NCBI GenBank assembly: GCA_003988855.1
Contig: QYAI01000047.1
Span: 124,001 to 188,000 of the forward strand
DNA from: Arachnopeziza araneosa
Taxonomy: Eukaryota > Ascomycota > Leotiomycetes > Helotiales > Arachnopezizaceae
Direction: 5' to 3'
Length of the DNA: 64,000 nucleotides
The notes under the pieces were generated by a model. The model worked only from the letters and a program-made list of their open reading frames with translations, had not been told where the DNA came from and made no database searches. Shown here one piece after another: positions 58,406 through 64,000 of this stretch. Numbering within the stretch: position 1 is the first letter of the stretch; each line of letters opens with the position of its first letter. The position numbers and the translations under genes were made by a program.

Positions 58406-59049
58406 CTTGAGCGGATTAAGGTAGGGATTGTAATGGAATGCAGTTGTGCTACATCTTTCTTGAGATGGTAGACGCGACGCGTAGATTGAGATTGGTGACG
58501 TGATTTACAAGGGTGACTTTCAGGGGCCATGCCCCTATATTTTAGCGAAGAGGCCTGTGAACATCATGTACCAATGTCCTCCTCTTTAAATTCATATCAA
58601 TCCAGTTCAGTATATGTGAGAGTCAAACATTCTCGTCCTCGTATCCGAATTTATTTTAGTATCCGCGAAAATCTCGAGGCTCTGAATTGTCCGATACAAG
58701 GGGCTAAATCAAGAATCCCTACCAGATTTGAGAGATATCTTAACCTGTCTAAGTTGTACCTATTCCAATCAGTCGAACTTTCAAGTGCTGACGATGGTTG
58801 TGGGGTGTCTTGACCTCGCTGGAGGGGCTTCTCAAGCCCCAACAGCCTTGTTTCTCATCGTACGCCCTTTTGCTCTCTTCCACAGCCAGATGCTGATGCT
58901 GATGACCAGATCCTCTTCTGTCTTGCAATCCCTTCTTCTTTCCCACCACCATCCTGTTTGATCCGCGCGTCTTCTCTCGCGGCCGTTTTGCAACACCCTT
59001 CCATCCTAGAGTCGGTGTGCGTCAGCGGTCCTCTTGCGCTGCTGCCAAA
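58406..59049. other. Divergent upstream region
   Basis: 640 bases between MSH3 and the isochorismatase pseudogene. Frames at 58529-58961 (plus) and 58651-59193 (minus) show no motif. It probably holds the MSH3 promoter. Confidence 0.45.
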
Positions 59050-60006
59050 ATGTCTGTCCCCGCCTTTCGGACCAACCTTCGCGATGACTAGGACAAAACT
59101 GTCCTTGGCAACTCCAACAAGTTCTGGATCTGGACGAAGGGAGATGGCTTCGACCTTACTCACCCGCCGACTTCCGAGTCTCAGCCTGTGCAAGCACGCA
59201 TCAAGATGCAGTGTGCTATGACACCGGTCATCATTGATCCGGCTAGAACAGCCCTCCTAATTATCGATTACTAGAACTACAATGTCTCCAAGGCACTTGG
59301 TAATAACGTTCAAGCCTATTTTGACGGCGAAGAGGCATTGCTCAAGTACGCTATCCCAGCTGCTCGCAAAGCCAAAATTCAAATCGTTTGGATTACAACA
59401 GGTTACTCTGAACAAGACCTTCGGGACATGGGCCCAGGCCCACTGAGAACCTTTGGATTCCACCCAGTCTTGAGTCGGGAGTGGGATGAGCTCCGGACTG
59501 GAGAAGGTTACAGCAATGAAGGAGAGTACCGAAACCAGAAGGGTATGGGGGATCCCATTCACGAGGTCACCCTCAAAGATGGTACCAAGATCGATACAGG
59601 AGGAGTTATGGTTAGTGGTACTTGGAATAGCTGATTGCATGGCCCGCTAGCAGATGCGTACGAGCAGAGCAAGAGCACAACGCGGCCTGATGTTCATTTC
59701 TACAAGAACCGCAATTCTGGAATGTGCGTCAAAATGACTGCATGCACCGAGTACCTTGAGAAGCAGAACTTCAAAACCCTAGTCTTTACTGGTCTCAATA
59801 CAGACCAGTGTGTTATAGGCACACTACAAGATGCTTACCTCAAAGGCTTTGACACGGTTATGCTGAGAGACGGATGCGCGACCAACAGCCCTCACTATGC
59901 CCAGTTGAGCTGCGAATTCAACTGTATGAGGAGCTGGGGCTTCCTATCCAGTTGTAAGGATCTTGCGGATGGTGTAGGGGTCGTGGATAGAAGTAGAGCA
60001 GGCTGA
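59050..60006 (+). pseudogene. Isochorismatase-family hydrolase with three in-frame stops
   Basis: One reading frame of 319 codons runs from the ATG at 59050 to the stop at 60006, with no frameshift but three internal stops: TAG 59089, TAG 59272 and TGA 59632. Around them the protein is clearly a cysteine hydrolase of the isochorismatase superfamily: TALLIIDY, stop, NYNVSKALG (first acidic motif DxQN with the Gln position now TAG), AKIQIVWITTGYSEQD, and the nucleophile block FTGLNTDQCVIGTLQDAYL. In intact relatives these enzymes hydrolyse amides such as biuret-like or nicotinamide-like substrates. At 59272 a CAG-to-TAG change is the simplest origin. Stops rather than indels suggest point mutation, compatible with repeat-induced point mutation or neutral decay. 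Confidence 0.85.
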
Positions 60007-60449
60007 ACTTCCTGAGTCGTAGCCAAAGTGATTGTGAAAATTTCTACAGAGCATGATGGTCGTGGTCTAGAGAGAAGAATCTTGTTGCTGGAAAATAATA
60101 AGCCGCAGAAAACATGACAACACCCAGCCTTGGGCAACTTTTGACGAAGGTTCAGGAGATAGATCATGATGGTCTTCCCCAAAAAATTAATTGGTATCAT
60201 ATTTCCCATAATGATATATTTATTTACTCTGCATGCATCACACCCCTGTAGCTATGCTGGCATTGGCGATGTCCAGCTGGATTCGGCATGAGTAAAAGGT
60301 GATGCTCTTCCCTCGCCCACTAAAAGATAGACCGCTGACATGCCCGAGGCAGCAATAATGGGGCAGATACCATATCAAGTCTCTCCTCCCGCTTTTCCTC
60401 CTTGACTTCTACTTTTGGGTTGTCAAACTTCCTATTTTTTCGTATTATC
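60007..60449. other. Intergenic, no gene seen
   Basis: 443 bases between two pseudogenes on the plus strand. The minus frame at 59895-60209 overlaps the isochorismatase 3' end and has no motif. Confidence 0.45.
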
Positions 60450-63400
60450 ATGGATACTTCAGAGCTGTAAGTCTCTCTCTTTCGACACTTTCCACACGCT
60501 AATCAATTAGTGAGCAATTCTTCTCGTCTGGCTGGGCATCAAGCAGCAAGGCGTGTTTGGAGAAAATACAAGACCGAGAAGATAAAAAGACGTTGCGAGG
60601 ACTTAGGAGCTATACCGATATTTCAGAGCACGTCATTAATGATCCTGACGAACCATTCTCAGACGTTGCGCTTCGCGAGCTTTCCATGCTTAGCCCACGC
60701 CTTGTCGAGCTTAGGGACTTCAGCCTTGGGTTTTTTCCCCAACGACTTGGACCAGAGCTTGACCCTAGCTTATTCTGGGGATTGCTGGGCTTGATGCTCA
60801 CTGTAAGTGCAGTCTACTCCATTTTATCATTCAATTACCCACTCCTGATGACTTTCAAGTGGCAGCTCAAATGGAAGAGGTTGATGCAACGCGGCGCCTG
60901 GCTCAAATGCTTAAGAGACTCAGCCGGAGTGTTGACGTTTTGAAAGGTCATTGCTCGACCCAGCCGAACCTTTCCAACAAGGAAAAGGAGGCCGTATTTG
61001 AAACATTCATTGCGGTGACTAGGTTTTTTGGGGACGCAACCCAGTTTCTTCGCAATGACGAAGAATTTGTTCGCTGTCGATCATTAGGTGCGTGCTCTAG
61101 TAGATATACTCCTCACCGATATGACTCGTGACTTCTAGACGGCGTTTTAACAGGGTATAAGACCAGGATCCTTGGTGTCGTCTCAATGAAATTTACGCCA
61201 TCACGACTCACGATGTTGAAGAATCTCTGAAATGGTTGAAAAGATGGCAGCATTGTCAAGCAAGAATGATAATATGAACTGGCTCTATTCAATTATGTCT
61301 CTATCTCCACGCTCCTGGAAAGACGACGCTACTTTGCCTTGCGTCATGCTACCACCAGCGCGAGGCTCCAAGTTCTTTGACCGAGACGAAGTCCTCGACA
61401 AGATTGAGGATCGTTTCCGTCAGGGAGGAAGTGAGCCTTTCCGATCTGTTGCTCTGCATGGCATGGGAGGCGTAGGGAAGTCCCAGTTGCTATGAAGTAT
61501 GCTGAAAAATAGAACGCAAGACGCACGATGAACGCAGTGCTCTGGGTAGAGGGCGAAAGCGAGATGAAAATTAAATAAAGCTTCACCGAGAGCGCAAAGA
61601 GACTCCAGCTGCCTAATTTCATGCCTCATAGCCATGATGACAATCGTATCATCATTATGAACTGGCTTCAACAAACTAATTAAGTATCCTGATGTCCTTT
61701 TCAACAGTGACTTGCTAACCTAGGATCTTTTCTTAGAGGCTAAGTGGCTTATAGTCTACGACAATGTAGAAAATTTTGATGCTCTTCACTCTCACTGGCC
61801 AAACTCGGCGGCTGGGGCCATGCGCTAATCACTACTCGAAATACTGCACTTGCGTACGAACTTGCGGAAATTGGAATTGAGGTATCACCATGGGATACAC
61901 ATACCGGCTCTAAGTTTCTTCTTCACCTCCTTTCGCGCTATATTAGCGCCGATCTCCTCGCTAGTCAGTCTCAATCAGCGCTTGAGCTATCTGAGAGGCT
62001 TAGCGGGCACGCCCTTGCATTAGCTAAGATGGGCGGTGTAATTCATCGACGTTCTTGGACTATCTAGGAACTTGTTGAGGTATACGATCGGCAGCTAGAC
62101 TTCAAGGACGGCATTGGGCCAGTTTGGCAGGTATCTTTCCAGAACCTTAGCCCAGATAGCAGTTTCTTGCTTTCAATATTCTCTTTATGCAGTCCTGATA
62201 ATATACCACAAAAACTATTAGAGCCTAACAAGTTCAGGAATGTCTCCGAAAACTTTTCATGGTTCACAGACATAGAAAGGTAGGTGTTTAGTCCTCACTG
62301 CTACAGAGTTCTATCATTGGTACTGACGGGAGACATTAACCGAAACAGACTCTCACAGGCAATGGAAGAACTTCAAATACTATCCCTAGTGAAGAAAGAT
62401 AGAGAAAGTCACACACTCTCGGTTCATCGGCTTATCCAATCCCAGTTCCTAGGTATTCCAGGACGTCAAAATGCACACAACGTAACTTCCAAGCTCCTTT
62501 TTATTGCGTTTCCTCAGAGACAAGCGTACTTACAAGGCGAATGGGAGCGTTGCAGTCTCTTCGTTCAGCACATCATTGCCCTCAAGGATGCTTTCAAACT
62601 GGAGTGGAAACGCAACACCGACTTTGAAGCCTGTCGAGAATTCTGTGAGGTTACTGTCACCTGTTCACGGTGAGTTTTCAACCTTATTCTCTCTGCTCCT
62701 GAAAATGAGTCCTTTTTTTAATCGTTGTCTTTCAAGCTTTCTTCTAGAGCAACACGAATTCAATGAGCTCGAAGATATGTGCGCTATGGCCAAAGATGCT
62801 CTTGCAGCTCGGGATGATGAGGACCTTTGGGACATGAGCTCTTCGCTTCCATCCTATCTTGGGCAAATGTACTTGCGATGCGGGCATCCCACCAAAGCGC
62901 TCGCGTCCCTCTTAGAGCCACTAGAGAATCGATTAAAAGACAAGAACGTCAATCTTCAAGAAGTTTCCTGGTCAGAACACAACGTTGGTCAGGCGTACGT
63001 GGCGAAAGGCGATCTTGAAACGGGATATCATTGGCATCAAAGATGCAAGAAGAATTAGGAGCAGTGGGCCGAATTGCAGCCACAGCTAGCTAAGGTCCCC
63101 TTCTCACCAATCATGCAGACAAGCATGGCTAGATGCCTACTTTATATGGATCAGATCCCAGAGTCGAGACTCCTTGTTGAGCCACCGCTCAAGGAATTTT
63201 TGAAATCTATCTCTGGCAGTTGGGCTTCCGCCGCACAGTAAGTTAAATTATTGCTTCTATCAACACAAGTCTTCTTAATTTGCTTTAGCGATGATCGTGC
63301 TCATGCTGATCGCTTTCGACGTCGACAGTGCAACCTTTATTCTGGGCAGGATTGAGATGGCAGAGAAGAACTTCCCTGGCGCGGAAGCCGCTTTATGGAA

Positions 63401-63820
63401 GCGCAGAACCTGTGGGTCACAGGTGACAAGGCGCGGATGAACCATTTCAATGGCGCTGCGATGTATCGCATGGGGTGCTGTGCGCTTGATCAGGGAAACG
63501 TTGAAGCTGTTATGTAAATTCCGGCTAAACTAGCAGAAATGAAAATACAGGAAGTAGAAAGCAAAACCGAAAAAAGGAGCTGACTTTTTGCCGTTATCAA
63601 GAAAACACATCACAGACGCTATGGTCATCACATACATCCACAAGGATTATATGGTTGGGGAGCATGCACGATGCCTCTACAAACTCTCGCAAGCACTGTA
63701 CCAGGACGTTGGGAGAGAGTTAGAGGCGGACGCGATGCTACAAGAGACTGAGAGTCTATACTTACGCGCGGGGAGAACCAGGGCCGGTCACCGACAGAAG
63801 AAGATTATGATCAACTAGTC
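60450..63820 (+). pseudogene. Decayed NLR: helical N-domain, P-loop ATPase, TPR
   Basis: From the ATG at 60450, after a small intron, the frame reads a DUF7708-like N-domain (FFPQRLGPELDPSLFWGLLG; then TRRLAQMLKRLSRSVDVLKG). The ATPase follows: FFDRDEVLDKIEDRF, then FRSVALHGMGGVGKSQLL with an intact P-loop. The next codon chain hits a stop just after it (61493), and more stops follow at 61511 and beyond. Later fragments are recognisable in order: LITTRNTALAYELAEIGIEV, LSERLSGHALALAKMGGVI, HRRSWTI, stop, ELVEVY, VHRLIQSQFLG, YLGQMYLRCGHPTKALASLL, NVGQAYVAKGDLETGYHWHQ, GAAMYRMGCCALDQGNVEAV and EHARCLYKLSQALYQDVGRE. These match the ATPase, winged-helix and TPR parts of a typical fungal NLR. At least eight stops or frame changes rule out a functional product. 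Confidence 0.85.
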
Positions 63821-64000
63821 TATGTGCTTTGGCGCTAAGAAGTTACAAGTAACCTTGTGCAATGAGAGACCTCTGCTGATGTTCAATTGTTGAAATCATT
63901 GAACTACCAAGAAGAACACTAGCTAGGTACAATCACAGCAGCTCAGCACTAGCAATAGGTGACGACTTTTGAAATATACTCTGATCTCTCAGTCTAACGT

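Noticed and set aside
59050..60006. Programmed stop readthrough in the isochorismatase frame
   Set aside because: Three stops of two kinds, one replacing the Gln of the DxQN motif, fit decay better than readthrough; no readthrough context was recognised.

Overview
The window looks like nuclear DNA of a filamentous ascomycete (Pezizomycotina). Genes carry many short introns (about 43-90 bases) with GT...AG borders. They include families typical of that group: HET, NLR/STAND proteins, fungal STAND N-terminal domains, FSH serine hydrolases, Kre9-type GPI proteins and ABC-G transporters. Leotiomycetes is my guess from gene style only. All family names come from reading motifs by eye; no search was run. 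Exon borders were placed by hand and checked for phase, so they may be off by a base or two.

Layout, left to right. 1-2.8 kb is gene-poor. 2.8-4.5 kb holds a Cys-rich multi-pass membrane protein (+). 5.1-10.0 kb (-) holds a large NLR (membrane anchor, alpha/beta-hydrolase, NB-ARC, TPR, ZZ-like zinc finger), with a decayed HET fragment abutting its 3' end. 11.4-12.5 kb is a DUF6601-like membrane protein and 13.7-14.4 kb an FSH serine hydrolase. 14.8-17.9 kb is a 1007-residue protein with a fungal STAND N-terminal domain. 18-21 kb is gene-poor, with an inverted repeat. 21.1-22.3 kb is a low-complexity charged protein (-). At 22.7 kb there is a 23-bp tandem repeat next to a perfect hairpin. 23.3-24.4 kb is a Ser/Thr-rich single-pass protein (-), 26.6-27.9 kb an FAD monooxygenase (-), and 28.5-30.5 kb a HET gene with an apparent frame break (+). 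31.4-32.0 kb is a GPI-type secreted protein (-).

32.6-34.6 kb (-) is an ABC-G half transporter. It is divergent from a stand-alone molybdenum-cofactor-sulfurase-like PLP enzyme (35.3-36.8 kb, +). 37.0-38.6 kb (-) is a STAND N-terminal domain fused to a retropepsin-like fold that lacks its catalytic Asp. 39.0-40.9 kb (-) is a frameshifted STAND-type pseudogene. 42.7-43.3 kb is a GC-rich Nudix gene. 43.5-46.7 kb (-) is a 983-residue purple acid phosphatase with a very long Ser/Thr tail. 48.0-49.1 kb is a gamma-glutamylcyclotransferase-like protein (-), 49.5-50.6 kb is the Rab geranylgeranyltransferase beta subunit (+), 52.2-54.5 kb a C2H2 protein (+), and 54.8-58.4 kb MSH3 (-). The right end is decaying: an isochorismatase-family pseudogene with three in-frame stops, then a broken NLR.

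Housekeeping genes (BET2, MSH3, Nudix, phosphatase) are open. Of seven self/non-self-recognition-type loci (NLR, HET, STAND N-domain), three are clearly broken and one has a frame break. This fits birth-and-death turnover of recognition genes. The best candidate for something new is the membrane-anchored hydrolase-NLR with its zinc finger and adjoining HET fragment.
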